Shown: positions 17,763 to 26,266, numbered from the stretch's first letter. The stretch is 64,000 nucleotides of DNA from Sphingobium soli (GCF_020782245.1 NZ_JAJGNP010000001.1:186001-250000), one strand, 5' to 3'. Notes: a model not told the origin generated them from the letters alone. Program-made: numbers and translations.

Positions 17763-18752
17763 ATGTCTGATTCCCCCGCCATCCAAGTTGCTGATGTGCT
17801 GGACGCCGCCCGTCTGCTCGACGGTGTGGCGGTGCGCACGCCGCTGATCGAGAACCGCGTGCTCAATGAACGCATTGGCAGCCGCATCTTCATCAAGTTC
17901 GAAGGCGCGCAGCATACCGGATCATTCAAATTCCGCGGCGCCTATAATCGACTGGCGCGCCTGTCACCAGAAGAACGGGCCGCAGGCGTGGTCGCCTGGT
18001 CATCGGGCAATCATGCGCAGGGCGTCGCCTGCGCCGCGCGCATGCTCGACATGCCCGCTACCATCGTCATGCCGTCCGACGCGCCCGCCATCAAGGCCGC
18101 CAACACGCGCGCGATGGGCGCCCGCATCATTCCCTATGACCGGTTGACCGAAAGCCGGGAAGACATCGCGATCCGCCTCGCCCGCGACGGCGGCGCAACC
18201 CTGCTTCCCTCTTTCGACGATCCGCATGTCATGGCAGGCCAGGGCACGGTCGGCCTGGAGATATTGGATCAGGCGCAGGAGGCGCAGGCCCATATCACGC
18301 AAATCCTGGTGTGCTGCGGCGGTGGCGGACTGATCTCCGGCATCGCCACGGCCGTCGAGGCAGCCCGCCCCGATATCGCGCTCTACAGCGTCGAACCGGA
18401 CGGCTATGACGATACGGCCCGATCACTGACCAGCGGCGTGCGCGAGCAGGTGGCGCCAGGCGCAACATCCATCTGCGACGCTCTGCTGGCCCCCAGTCCG
18501 GGCGCCCTCACCTTTCCGATCAACCACATGTTGCTGGCAGGTGGCCTCGCGGTCAGCGATGCAGAGGTGCGCGCCGCGATGCGCTTTGCCTTCTCGACGC
18601 TGAAACTGGTGACCGAACCGGGCGGAGCTGTGGCCTTGGCGGCGCTGCTCGCGGGCAAGGCTCCGCCCTGTGCTGGAGATCGGGTCGTGGTCATTTCAGG
18701 AGCCAACGTCGATCCTGATCTGTTCGCGGACATCATCAGCGGAAATGATTGA
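17763..18752 (+). CDS. Threonine/serine dehydratase (PLP fold-type II)
   Basis: About 329 residues, the catabolic-length form without an ACT regulatory domain. The PLP lysine is in GSFKFRGAYNRL, the substrate loop is SSGNHAQGVACAARML, and the phosphate-cradle is CCGGGGLISGIATA. The enzyme deaminates threonine or serine to 2-oxobutyrate or pyruvate; serine racemases of the same subfamily cannot be excluded. The start ATG at 17763 follows AAGGAG; an upstream in-frame ATG at 17724 lacks a ribosome site. The gene lies between two identical tRNA-Asn genes and seems to have its own signals. Confidence 0.88.
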   Translation: MSDSPAIQVADVLDAARLLDGVAVRTPLIENRVLNERIGSRIFIKFEGAQHTGSFKFRGAYNRLARLSPEERAAGVVAWSSGNHAQGVACAARMLDMPATIVMPSDAPAIKAANTRAMGARIIPYDRLTESREDIAIRLARDGGATLLPSFDDPHVMAGQGTVGLEILDQAQEAQAHITQILVCCGGGGLISGIATAVEAARPDIALYSVEPDGYDDTARSLTSGVREQVAPGATSICDALLAPSPGALTFPINHMLLAGGLAVSDAEVRAAMRFAFSTLKLVTEPGGAVALAALLAGKAPPCAGDRVVVISGANVDPDLFADIISGND

Positions 18753-18781
18753 GGGCGGCGGGACAATTTCTCTCCTCCCCC

Positions 18782-18811
18782 TTGCCAAGCCCCGCCTGGC
18801 GCTGCATATGC
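18782..18811 (+). promoter_or_regulatory. Likely promoter of the second tRNA-Asn gene
   Basis: TTGCCA (18782) is followed by CATATG/ATATGC near 18805-18811, with flanks GGCGCTGC and GCGCGGCCTGCCC matching the region before copy 1. Conservation between duplicates with diverged sequence around it supports function. Confidence 0.5.
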
Positions 18812-18840
18812 GCGGCCTGCCCGGCTCAGTGCGGGGCCGC

Positions 18841-18915
18841 TCCCCGATAGCTCAGCGGTAGAGCATTCGACTGTTAATCGAATGGCCGTAGGTTCGAATC
18901 CTACTCGGGGAGCCA
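18841..18915 (+). tRNA. tRNA-Asn (anticodon GTT), copy 2
   Basis: Identical over all 75 bases to the copy at 17606, including the encoded CCA. Same cloverleaf and GTT anticodon. About 35 bases of the 5' flank also resemble copy 1; the 3' flanks differ. Confidence 0.98.
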
Positions 18916-18935
18916 ATTTTCACCCATATCGTCCC

Positions 18936-18977
18936 GAAAAAAGAAACGCGCAGAACCGGGATGGCTCCGCGCGCTTC
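18936..18977 (-). terminator. Terminator of the ParA/SPOR operon
   Basis: Read on the minus strand, a 15-bp stem with a few G-U pairs (18943-18957 with 18963-18977, five-base loop) is followed by TTTTTT. It begins 25 bases after the stop of the TPR/SPOR gene. Confidence 0.7.
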
Positions 18978-19002
18978 ACGTCATGCTGGGGACGAAACGG
19001 GA

Positions 19003-20361
19003 TCAGCGCGCGGCGTATTGCCGGCCGCGACCAGAGACCGCCCAGCGCTGTGGCGTAGCACCAGGCGCGGTTTCGCGCACGAAGCATTGCCCATGCTGCG
19101 ACCGGATCATGCGACATGCGGTCATCGCGTCATTGCGGTCGGCAAAGCCGCTCACCGCCAGTCGATGATAAAGCCGACCGCCAACCTTCGCCTGGCTGGT
19201 CAGCACGGGAAAGGCGCCGAGCGCGCTGTTCCGGCCAGCCATGGCGGTCCATTTCTCGCGCGCGATCGCGGCACTGTCATAAGCGCCCAATTGCACGACC
19301 CAGTTGCTGGCATTGGAGGCCGGCTTGATGAAGGCGGCCTTCTGCATCCGTGCGGCCGGCTGGCGGGCAACGGCCTGCTGGATGACTGCGGCAGGCTTGG
19401 CCTTTGGCAGCCGCGAATTGCGATTCTCCACGATGAAGTCACGTGCGGCAACGCGCTTGATCGGAGCAGCAGCGACCATCGGCTTGGGAACAGGCTGCAT
19501 TTCAGGCGCAGCAGCGGCGAAGGCGACCGGCTGAACGTCCGCCGCCGGCTGAGAAACCGCTTCCGGCGCGGCGGCTGCGAGAGCGACCGGATCAGCGGCA
19601 GCCGCTTCGGGCGCCACAGGCGCAAGCGCAAGCATTGCGGGCTGCCCCGCATCGGCTTCGTTCATGGTCACGCCCATCAGCGCTGCAACACGCTGCGGCG
19701 CAAGCGCGGGCGCGGCAAGCTGCGCCCATTCCGTCACGCGCTTGTTGGCGTCGGCGGGGTCGAGGTCCATTCCCACCACCAATCGCGCATCTTTCCAGCG
19801 GCCCGCCAGGGCATAGGCATAAGCCAGATTCTGCCGCGTGCGCGCGGTCGCCGAAGGATCGTGGATCGCCTGCGACAGAATGCGCACCCCGTTTTCCGCA
19901 TCGCCTGCCATCGCCATGGCCAGGCCATAGTCCGACGCCGGGATCGTGTCCGCATGGCCCGCCAGCAGGCTGCGCGCGGTGTCCGATCGCCCCTGCGCCA
20001 CTTGCACCAGCGCCAGGCTGACGATCGTGCGCGCGTCGCTGCTGCCAAGCGCCAAGGCGTCAGACAAAGCTGTTTCCGCCGATGCGAAGCGCCCGGCCAG
20101 GACATAGGCGCGCCCGAGCAACTGACGATAATCGCCATTTTGTGGGGCCATCTGGACTGCAGCCTCGGCCGCCTTCACCGCGTCGCCGGCATCGCGATCA
20201 TCCAGCGCCTTGGTCGCCTTCGCAGCCAGTTTCGCGGCATCGCCCTTGGGCTGGGAGATCGACGCGCGGGGGTGGAATGCCGCCCCCGTGCAACCGACCA
20301 TGGTGGTGGCGACGATCAGCGAGGATATCGCCGCCTTTCCGAACGTCGTGCGATTCATCAT
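19003..20361 (-). CDS. TPR and SPOR domain lipoprotein-like protein
   Basis: A 452-residue envelope protein, last gene of the operon with the ParA-like ATPase. From the ATG at 20361 (AAGGGTGG upstream) there is a signal sequence with a possible lipobox (ATTMVGC). TPR-like helices span about 35-215 (YRQLLGRAYVLAGRFASAET, TRQNLAYAYALAGRWKDARL), followed by an Ala/Pro linker and a C-terminal SPOR domain near 353-430 (NWVVQLGAYDSAAIAREKW, LYHRLAVSGFADRNDA). SPOR domains bind glycan strands stripped of side chains at division septa. The lipobox is imperfect, so a cleaved or anchored form is equally possible. It starts two bases from the stop of the preceding gene, so it is surely co-transcribed. 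Confidence 0.85.
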   Translation of the reverse strand: MMNRTTFGKAAISSLIVATTMVGCTGAAFHPRASISQPKGDAAKLAAKATKALDDRDAGDAVKAAEAAVQMAPQNGDYRQLLGRAYVLAGRFASAETALSDALALGSSDARTIVSLALVQVAQGRSDTARSLLAGHADTIPASDYGLAMAMAGDAENGVRILSQAIHDPSATARTRQNLAYAYALAGRWKDARLVVGMDLDPADANKRVTEWAQLAAPALAPQRVAALMGVTMNEADAGQPAMLALAPVAPEAAAADPVALAAAAPEAVSQPAADVQPVAFAAAAPEMQPVPKPMVAAAPIKRVAARDFIVENRNSRLPKAKPAAVIQQAVARQPAARMQKAAFIKPASNASNWVVQLGAYDSAAIAREKWTAMAGRNSALGAFPVLTSQAKVGGRLYHRLAVSGFADRNDAMTACRMIRSQHGQCFVRETAPGATPQRWAVSGRGRQYAAR

Positions 20362-20362
20362 C

Positions 20363-20920
20363 TTATCCACCCTTCGTCATCGTGCGCCGCCCCTGCGGCA
20401 ACTGTTCGGCCAGCCGGTCGATTTCCGGCAGGGTCATCAGGAGTTCGTCCAGCGCCTGGGTCAGCATCTGCTGTGCGGACCGACCGGTCACGGCGCTGGC
20501 GAGGCGAAGCTTGAGGCGGCGATCCGCGTCAAGACGCAGCGTGAAGGCCGCCTTGCGTCCCTGAGCCACGTCGACGACCGGCTTCACATGCTTCGCCGGC
20601 TTACCCCGCTTGGGCTTCGCAGCCTCAGGCGCGGCGTTGATCCGATCGGCCAGATTCTCACGCTCAGTAACAACGGCAGGCACTGGTGCATCCAGCGTGA
20701 CGCCCATCGGCGTCAGGCCGATCGCGACCGGCTGTTCCACGGGCTGGGGCGCAGGTTCGACGTCGAACCCCATGTCGTTCCATCCCAGATCATCCTGTTG
20801 CAACGCGTTCACCGGCCCGCGGCCAAAGCCGAGCATCGGCCGGCGCATGGCCGGTTGGGCCGCGCCCTTGCGGGCAAGCAGGCCGGACGTCAGCGACGCG
20901 AGTGGTTTGGGTTCGCCCAT
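20363..20920 (-). CDS. Small ParA-associated protein with ribbon-helix-helix-like C-terminus
   Basis: A 185-residue protein with no family I can name. The first 110 residues look disordered and contain basic and Pro/Val-rich patches (LARKGAAQPAMRRPMLGFGR, KPKRGKPAKHVKPV). Residues 122-165 resemble a ribbon-helix-helix unit: a beta strand (RKAAFTLRLDADRRLKLRL), a turn and helix (TGRSAQQMLTQALDELL). Sited 15 bases after the ParA-like gene and two bases before the SPOR gene, it occupies the place where ParA partners (ParB-, McdB- or CopG-like) are usually encoded. The basic N-terminal patch is the sort of region that stimulates ParA ATPases. Function is inferred from position only. Confidence 0.7.
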   Translation of the reverse strand: MGEPKPLASLTSGLLARKGAAQPAMRRPMLGFGRGPVNALQQDDLGWNDMGFDVEPAPQPVEQPVAIGLTPMGVTLDAPVPAVVTERENLADRINAAPEAAKPKRGKPAKHVKPVVDVAQGRKAAFTLRLDADRRLKLRLASAVTGRSAQQMLTQALDELLMTLPEIDRLAEQLPQGRRTMTKGG

Positions 20921-20935
20921 ATGCCTGTGCCTCCC

Positions 20936-21652
20936 TTACTGGCTCACGCGACGGCCAAAGCCGCCGCCGACCGGGCGCGCGGCGACCGTGCCGACGCTGC
21001 CATGGGGCACGGAAAAGACCGTGCGGCGAAAATTCTTCTCCAGCCGGTCGGAGACATAGGCCCACAGCGATTCGACTTCGCCGGCGGAGCGACCACGCGG
21101 GTCCACCTCCATCACCGTGCGACCGTCGATCATCGACGCGGCGAAGTCAGTGCGGTGATGCAGTGTCACCGGCGCCACCGTGCCATGCTGTGACAGGGCG
21201 ACGGCGGCTTCTGACGTGATGCGTGCCTTTGGCGTGGCGGCGTTGACGACGAAAATCAGCGGCTTGCCCGCACGTTCGCACAGATCCACCGTCGCGCCCA
21301 CGGCGCGCAGGTCATGCGGACTGGGACGGGTGGGAACGACAATCAGTTCGGCGACCGAAATCACGCTCTGGATCGCCATGGTGATGGCTGGCGGGGTGTC
21401 GATGACGGCGAGTTTGAAGCCCTGCTGGCGTAATATCTCCAGGTCGGACGCCAGACGCGCGACCGTGGTTTGGGCAAAGGCGGGAAATTCGGCCTCGCGC
21501 TCGTTCCACCAGTCGGCGAGCGATCCCTGGGGGTCGATGTCGATAAGGACGACCGGTCCCGCGCCGGCGCGCTGGGCCTGCACCGCCAGATGCCCGGACA
21601 GCGTCGTCTTGCCAGAACCGCCCTTCTGCGATGCCAATGCCAGAATTCGCAC
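20936..21652 (-). CDS. ParA/MinD-family ATPase, orphan type
   Basis: A 238-residue deviant-Walker ATPase. From the GTG at 21652 (GGGGAAG nearby) it reads MRILALASQKGGSGKTTLSG, with the signature lysine at K10 and P-loop lysine K15. Switch I/II regions follow (VVLIDIDPQGSLADWW, LAVIDTPPAITMAIQS) and a typical VPTRPSPHDLRA segment. It has no N-terminal HTH, so it is not the plasmid ParA/SopA kind, and no parB or parS-like cluster is nearby. Such short ParAs position cargo (chemoreceptors, carboxysomes, flagella, polar proteins) by gradients on the nucleoid. Clustering with SPOR-domain genes on both sides points to cell division or pole organisation. Confidence 0.88.
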   Translation of the reverse strand: MRILALASQKGGSGKTTLSGHLAVQAQRAGAGPVVLIDIDPQGSLADWWNEREAEFPAFAQTTVARLASDLEILRQQGFKLAVIDTPPAITMAIQSVISVAELIVVPTRPSPHDLRAVGATVDLCERAGKPLIFVVNAATPKARITSEAAVALSQHGTVAPVTLHHRTDFAASMIDGRTVMEVDPRGRSAGEVESLWAYVSDRLEKNFRRTVFSVPHGSVGTVAARPVGGGFGRRVSQ

Positions 21653-21813
21653 GCACTTCCCCCGAAGACATTCCCGTTCCGCAAGGCAATGCCATGGCCG
21701 CATCTAAGATTTGGTTAACCGCGCCAAGCCTGTCTGAATGGACACCCGTTTATGCTAACAGCCTCTTAACCTCGTTCGGGCTACAAGCGTCCGACAGTGA
21801 ATGGGCAGGGATT

Positions 21814-22830
21814 ATGACACGGATGCACATCATGGGGCATAGGATCGGGACGGTGGCGCTGGTGGCGATGCTGGGCATGGGCGCTCCGGCGCTGGCCGAT
21901 GTGAAGGCAGGCGTCGATGCCTGGCAGCAAGGCGATTATGCGCGCGCGATCAACGAATGGCGGCCTTTGGCGGAGGCTGGCGATCCCGATGCGCAGTTCA
22001 ACATGGGTCAGGCCTACAAGCTTGGCAGGGGTGTCCAGCCCGATTTCAGGGTGGCGCTCGACTGGTATCGCAAGGCGGCGGCGCAGGGCCATTTGCGCGC
22101 CGAAGACAATCTGGGCCTGCTGATGTTCCAACAGGGCGACCGCAGCAATGCCATGCCCTATCTGCAACGCGCCGCGATGCGGGGCGAACCCCGCGCGCAA
22201 TATATTGTCGGCACGGCGCTGTTTAACGGTGACCTGATCGCAAAGGACTGGGTGCGCGCTTATGCGTTGATGAGCCGCGCGTCGGCCTCGGGCCTGACGC
22301 AGGCCACGACCAGCCTGGCCCAGATGGACAAATATATTCCCGACGATCAGCGCAAGCAGGGCCTGGCCCTGGCGGTCAACATCGAGAAGGGCAAAGGCGA
22401 CCTGTTGGCAAACACGCCTGCCGCACCGGCCCGTCCTGGCCCTTCGGCCGTGCGCGCGACCGACATTCCGGCATCGACGCCGGCGCCCATCGTCAAGGCA
22501 AAGCCCGTTCAGCAGGCCGCTGCCACACCACGGGCAACGCCACAGCCAAAGGCTGAGCCCAAGCCGCAACCACGCCCGGCGCCTGCGCCGGCCGCATCAG
22601 GGGATTGGCGGGTTCAGCTTGGCGCCTTTGGTCAGGAAGGCAGCGCGCGTACGCTGTGGGGTCGCTTGACTGGCAAGGTGAGTGGCCTGTCCGCCTATCA
22701 GCCCTATTTGGTCCGCGTCGGCAATGTCACGCGGCTTCAGGCTGGCCCCATCGCTACCAGCAGTGACGCGGAACGTCTGTGCAGCCGGATCAAGGCTGCG
22801 GGTTCGGAGTGTTTCGCCACGAAGAAGTGA
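21814..22830 (+). CDS. Sel1-repeat and SPOR domain periplasmic protein
   Basis: 338 residues from the ATG at 21814, which follows GCAGGGA. Signal peptide IGTVALVAMLGMGAPALA, then Sel1/TPR-like repeats to about residue 190 (AGDPDAQFNMGQAYKLGRGV, GHLRAEDNLGLLMFQQGDRS, GEPRAQYIVGTALFNGDLIA). A Pro/Ala/Lys linker follows, and a C-terminal SPOR domain at 263-338 (DWRVQLGAFGQEGSARTLW, YLVRVGNVTRLQAGP). It is divergent from the ParA-like operon across 161 bases, which probably hold both promoters. The domain plan parallels the TPR/SPOR protein of that operon, so the locus encodes two septal peptidoglycan-binding proteins. Confidence 0.88.
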   Translation: MTRMHIMGHRIGTVALVAMLGMGAPALADVKAGVDAWQQGDYARAINEWRPLAEAGDPDAQFNMGQAYKLGRGVQPDFRVALDWYRKAAAQGHLRAEDNLGLLMFQQGDRSNAMPYLQRAAMRGEPRAQYIVGTALFNGDLIAKDWVRAYALMSRASASGLTQATTSLAQMDKYIPDDQRKQGLALAVNIEKGKGDLLANTPAAPARPGPSAVRATDIPASTPAPIVKAKPVQQAAATPRATPQPKAEPKPQPRPAPAPAASGDWRVQLGAFGQEGSARTLWGRLTGKVSGLSAYQPYLVRVGNVTRLQAGPIATSSDAERLCSRIKAAGSECFATKK

Positions 22831-22837
22831 CGTCGCG

Positions 22838-23731
22838 TCACGCCGCCTGTTCCAGCATCCAGTCGCGAAACTGCGCGACGGCCGGTCGGGAAAGCGCTTC
22901 GGGCGGATAGACCAGATAATAGGCCTGCTCGTTGGACAATGGACGGGCAAAAGGGACCACCAATGTGCCCGCATCCAGTTCCGGGCGAATGAGAAAGCTG
23001 GGGATCAGCGCAACCCCGGCCCCGGCGGCCGACGCCTGGGCCAGCATCAGGAAATGTTCGAATGTCGGGCCAAGTGCCAGTTCGGACCCATCGACCCCGG
23101 CCGCCGCCAGCCATCGGGGCCACGCATCCCTGCGGGACGTCTGGCTGAGCAGCGGAACATTCAGCAGGTCTGCGGGCGTCCGCAATGGATGGGCCGCAAG
23201 CCAGTCGGGCGCGCAGACGGGAATGGCCTCTTCGCGGAACAGAAAGTCCATCTGCACCCCCGGCCAATCCTTCGCGACACCGAAATGGACAGCTGCATCG
23301 AAATCCTCATGGGTGAAATCAAAGGGCTGCGAGCGCGCGGCGAAGTCGATCACCAACTCAGGATGTCGAGCCGTCAGCAGCGGCAGGCGCGGCGCAAGCC
23401 AGCGCATGCCAAAGCTCGGCAGCGTTGCGATGCGCAGCGCGGTCTGCGGAGCGCGGGCCGCCGCACGAGCCGTCGCCTGGCGGATGCGATCCAGCGCGGG
23501 AAGCAACGCGTCGGCATAGACCCGCCCGGCATCGTTGAGGCGCACGCGGCGACCGATCCGGTCGAATAGCGGCGTTTGTAACATCGCTTCCAGTTGCGCG
23601 ATCTGGCGGCTGACCGCACTCTGCGTCAGGCCGATCTCCTCTCCGGCGCGAGAAAAGCCACCATGGCGCACCGCTGCCTCGAACGCGGTCAGTGCGCTCA
23701 TCGGCGGCAACCATTTGCGCGGTTCATTCAT
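22838..23731 (-). CDS. LysR-family regulator, GcvA-like
   Basis: 297 residues. An N-terminal winged HTH with the canonical AFEAAVRHGGFSRAGEEIGL and TQSAVSRQIAQLEAML, then a linker helix and a periplasmic-binding-type effector domain (LPSFGMRWLAPRLPLLTARH, a GcvA-group signature). It is divergent from the DUF1338/AstD genes with 88 bases between starts, the standard arrangement for a LysR protein controlling its neighbour. The effector is probably an intermediate of the pathway encoded next door, an inference from layout. Confidence 0.88.
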   Translation of the reverse strand: MNEPRKWLPPMSALTAFEAAVRHGGFSRAGEEIGLTQSAVSRQIAQLEAMLQTPLFDRIGRRVRLNDAGRVYADALLPALDRIRQATARAAARAPQTALRIATLPSFGMRWLAPRLPLLTARHPELVIDFAARSQPFDFTHEDFDAAVHFGVAKDWPGVQMDFLFREEAIPVCAPDWLAAHPLRTPADLLNVPLLSQTSRRDAWPRWLAAAGVDGSELALGPTFEHFLMLAQASAAGAGVALIPSFLIRPELDAGTLVVPFARPLSNEQAYYLVYPPEALSRPAVAQFRDWMLEQAA

Positions 23732-23819
23732 TCCCTAAGCTCATCTGCATATGACAGGACACCATTTGTCTTAACTGCCATATCCTGCGACAATCCGTCT
23801 GTCATGCCGGAGCATTTAT

Positions 23820-24860
23820 ATGTCGAATGAGAATATGAGCACCATCGAACGGCTGGTGATGAACACCCTTAGCGACGTTGATGGCCGACGCACTCTGGAC
23901 ATGCTGGACATCGCGCCCGCGCTGCTGGCGGAACGCGGTGGTCAGGTGTCGCGCGCGGCTTTCGCCATGGCGATGAATGTCGCGCTATTCCACGATTTGC
24001 TGACCCGCGTGCCGAGCGGCCACGCCTATGTCGCCGACGCGCTGGCCAGTGGCCGCCGGATCGTGTTCGACCATGGGGCGCTGCGCAGCATTCGCTTTCC
24101 CGACGGCCCGACCGGTGATCTCCCCGGTGGCGAGGATGCCTTCACCCGCATCTTCCTGCCGCTGGGCTATGAAATGGCGGCTATTTATCCACTCGACCGG
24201 CTAAAGATGACCGGGCGCGCCTATCGCCACATCGATCATCCCGACGCGATTCCGCAGTTCTTCCTTTCCGAACTCCATGTCGACCGCTTCGACCCCGAAT
24301 TTTCCGAAGCCGCCCGGCGTGTATTCGGCACCTCACGCGATCCATTGGACGATGAGGCGAAGGCGGTACTCAATCGCTTTGCAGCCGGCGAAGCTGTCGC
24401 CTTCGATGTCGCGCTGGCCGCGCTGCCGACCATTGTCGCCGCCTTCGACCGGCAGCATAGCCCCCCGGCCTTCGCTGACTATCAGCTGCTGCTATCGCGT
24501 TCCAACGAAGCGGCCTGGATTGCGACCGAGGGCAATGCCTTCAACCATGCGACCGATCGCGTGCCCGATGTCGCCACACTGGCCCAACGACTGAAAGACG
24601 AAGATCGCCCGATGAAGGAGCGGCTGGAAATCTCCGCCAGCGGTCGCGTGCGCCAAACGGCATTTCGCGCGGACAGCGTCATGCGCCCCTTCGCCGAGGG
24701 AGATACGCGGCAGGTTTCCGGTTCTTTCTTCGAATTTATCAGCCGGGACATCGACCCCGAAACCGGGCTGATCGACCTGGCGTTCGACACCGGCAACGCG
24801 ACCGGCATATTTGCGATGACGAGCGCACAGGAAAAAGCGCAGGAAAGGACGACCCGGTGA
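23820..24860 (+). CDS. hglS: 2-oxoadipate dioxygenase/decarboxylase-like protein (DUF1338, HglS family)
   Basis: 346 residues, shorter than the roughly 460-residue Pseudomonas HglS. The iron-site pattern of the family is visible: His85 and Arg89 in VFDHGALRSI, His243 in NAFNHATDRV, Glu305 in SGSFFEFISRD, with spacing close to that of HglS. HglS turns 2-oxoadipate into D-2-hydroxyglutarate and CO2 in lysine breakdown. Other reported DUF1338 members have the same fold, so the substrate here is probable rather than sure. The stop overlaps the GTG start of the aldehyde dehydrogenase (GTGA), so the two are coupled. CGGAGC precedes the ATG. Control by the divergent LysR protein is likely. Confidence 0.82.
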   Translation: MSNENMSTIERLVMNTLSDVDGRRTLDMLDIAPALLAERGGQVSRAAFAMAMNVALFHDLLTRVPSGHAYVADALASGRRIVFDHGALRSIRFPDGPTGDLPGGEDAFTRIFLPLGYEMAAIYPLDRLKMTGRAYRHIDHPDAIPQFFLSELHVDRFDPEFSEAARRVFGTSRDPLDDEAKAVLNRFAAGEAVAFDVALAALPTIVAAFDRQHSPPAFADYQLLLSRSNEAAWIATEGNAFNHATDRVPDVATLAQRLKDEDRPMKERLEISASGRVRQTAFRADSVMRPFAEGDTRQVSGSFFEFISRDIDPETGLIDLAFDTGNATGIFAMTSAQEKAQERTTR

Positions 24861-26266
24861 CCGATATGCTGCAATCTTTCGACCCTGCATCGCGTGAACT
24901 TATCTGGGAAGGACCAGTGGCGCGCTCCGCCGATTGCGCGCGCGCCATCTCCACAGCCCGCGCCGCCCTGCCCGGCTGGCGCGCGCTGCCCGTGGACGAT
25001 CGGATCGCCATCATCCGCAGCTATGCCGCCATATTGGGCGATCGACGCGCGGAACTGGCGCAACTTATCTCAAGGGAAACCGGCAAACTACTGTGGGAAA
25101 GCGATGCCGAAGTCGGGTCGATGATCGCCAAGGTCGAGGTGTCGATCAAGGCGCATGCCGAACGCACGGGCGAACGCGCCGCCGACATGCCCTTTGGCCG
25201 CGCGGTACTGCGGCATCGCGGCCATGGCGTGATGGCCGTGCTTGGCCCCTATAATTTCCCCGGCCATCTGCCCAATGGTCATATCGTGCCCGCTCTCATC
25301 GCGGGCAATGCCGTGGTGTTCAAGCCATCGGAAATCACGCCCGCCACCGGCGCAGCCATGGCCGATGCCTGGACGGCGGCAGGCCTGCCCGATGGCCTGT
25401 TGACCGTCGTTCAGGGCGGTCGCGCGACCGGCGAAGCATTGGTCGCTGGCGATATTGACGGCTTGCTCTTCACCGGATCAGCGGGCGCTGGCGCAGCACT
25501 GCGCCGGGCTCTGGTCGATCGGCCGCACGTCATCATGGCGCTGGAACTGGGCGGCAATAACCCGCTGATCGCCTGGGACAGCCCGGATGATGCCGCGTCA
25601 ATCATTATCAACTCCGCCTTCATCACGACCGGCCAGCGCTGTTCCTGCGCGCGCCGGCTGATCGTTCCCGAAGGCGCGACCGGTGACGCCATCGTAGAGG
25701 CGACGGCCGCTTTGGCTGCCAGACTGCCGATTGCCGCCTGGAACGAACAGGGCGAGGCGTTCATGGGACCTTTGGTGTCGGATCAGGCTGCCGCCAGCGC
25801 CCATAGGGCTGTCAGCGACCTGATCGCGCGCGGCGCGCGCGTAATCCGCCCCTTTGAAGGAGTGGACGATCGCAGCGCCGCTTTCGTAACGCCCGCCATA
25901 TTGGACATGACCGGCGTCGATGCGCCGGACGCGGAGATTTTCGCGCCAGTCCTCTCTATAATGCGCGTGCCCGATTTCGATGCGGCGATGGCCACGGCGA
26001 ACGCCACCAGTTTCGGACTTTCCGCCGGGCTGATATCGCAGGACGAAGCGCTCTGGCGCCGCGTGGTGGAAGAAAGCCGCGCCGGCGTCGTCAATCGCAA
26101 CCGCCCGACGACGGGCGCTGCGGGCAATATGCCGTTCGGGGGCCTGGGGGCATCGGGTAATCACCGTCCCAGTGCCTATTATGCCGCGGACTATTGCGCC
26201 TATCCGATCGCCAGTTTCGAAGCCGACGGCGTCAGCGCGGTTCCGGTTAACGGGTTGAACAGCTGA
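24857..26266 (+). CDS. AstD-type semialdehyde dehydrogenase, copy 1
   Basis: 469 residues of the aldehyde dehydrogenase superfamily, closest in feel to N-succinylglutamate 5-semialdehyde dehydrogenase (AstD). It shows ALPGWRALPVDDRIAIIR, GVMAVLGPYNFPGHLPNGHI, the catalytic Glu in IMALELGGNNPLIAW, the catalytic Cys in NSAFITTGQRCSCARR, and the AstD-like ending GNHRPSAYYAADYCAYP. It oxidises a semialdehyde with NAD(P). Next to an HglS-like gene, the substrate might belong to lysine or arginine breakdown; the other ast genes are not here. The GTG start overlaps the previous stop. A second paralogue lies at 32703. Confidence 0.85.
   Translation: MTDMLQSFDPASRELIWEGPVARSADCARAISTARAALPGWRALPVDDRIAIIRSYAAILGDRRAELAQLISRETGKLLWESDAEVGSMIAKVEVSIKAHAERTGERAADMPFGRAVLRHRGHGVMAVLGPYNFPGHLPNGHIVPALIAGNAVVFKPSEITPATGAAMADAWTAAGLPDGLLTVVQGGRATGEALVAGDIDGLLFTGSAGAGAALRRALVDRPHVIMALELGGNNPLIAWDSPDDAASIIINSAFITTGQRCSCARRLIVPEGATGDAIVEATAALAARLPIAAWNEQGEAFMGPLVSDQAAASAHRAVSDLIARGARVIRPFEGVDDRSAAFVTPAILDMTGVDAPDAEIFAPVLSIMRVPDFDAAMATANATSFGLSAGLISQDEALWRRVVEESRAGVVNRNRPTTGAAGNMPFGGLGASGNHRPSAYYAADYCAYPIASFEADGVSAVPVNGLNS

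Noticed and set aside
17502-17915. Minus-strand ORF with the text RVGFEPTAIRLTVEC
   Set aside because: This is the antisense reading of the tRNA-Asn gene, a well-known false ORF seen in many genomes. The same applies to the ORF at 18404-18916.
18961-20514. 517-codon plus-strand frame opposite the TPR/SPOR gene
   Set aside because: No domain, Arg/His-rich, covers a gene with a good signal peptide and SPOR domain.
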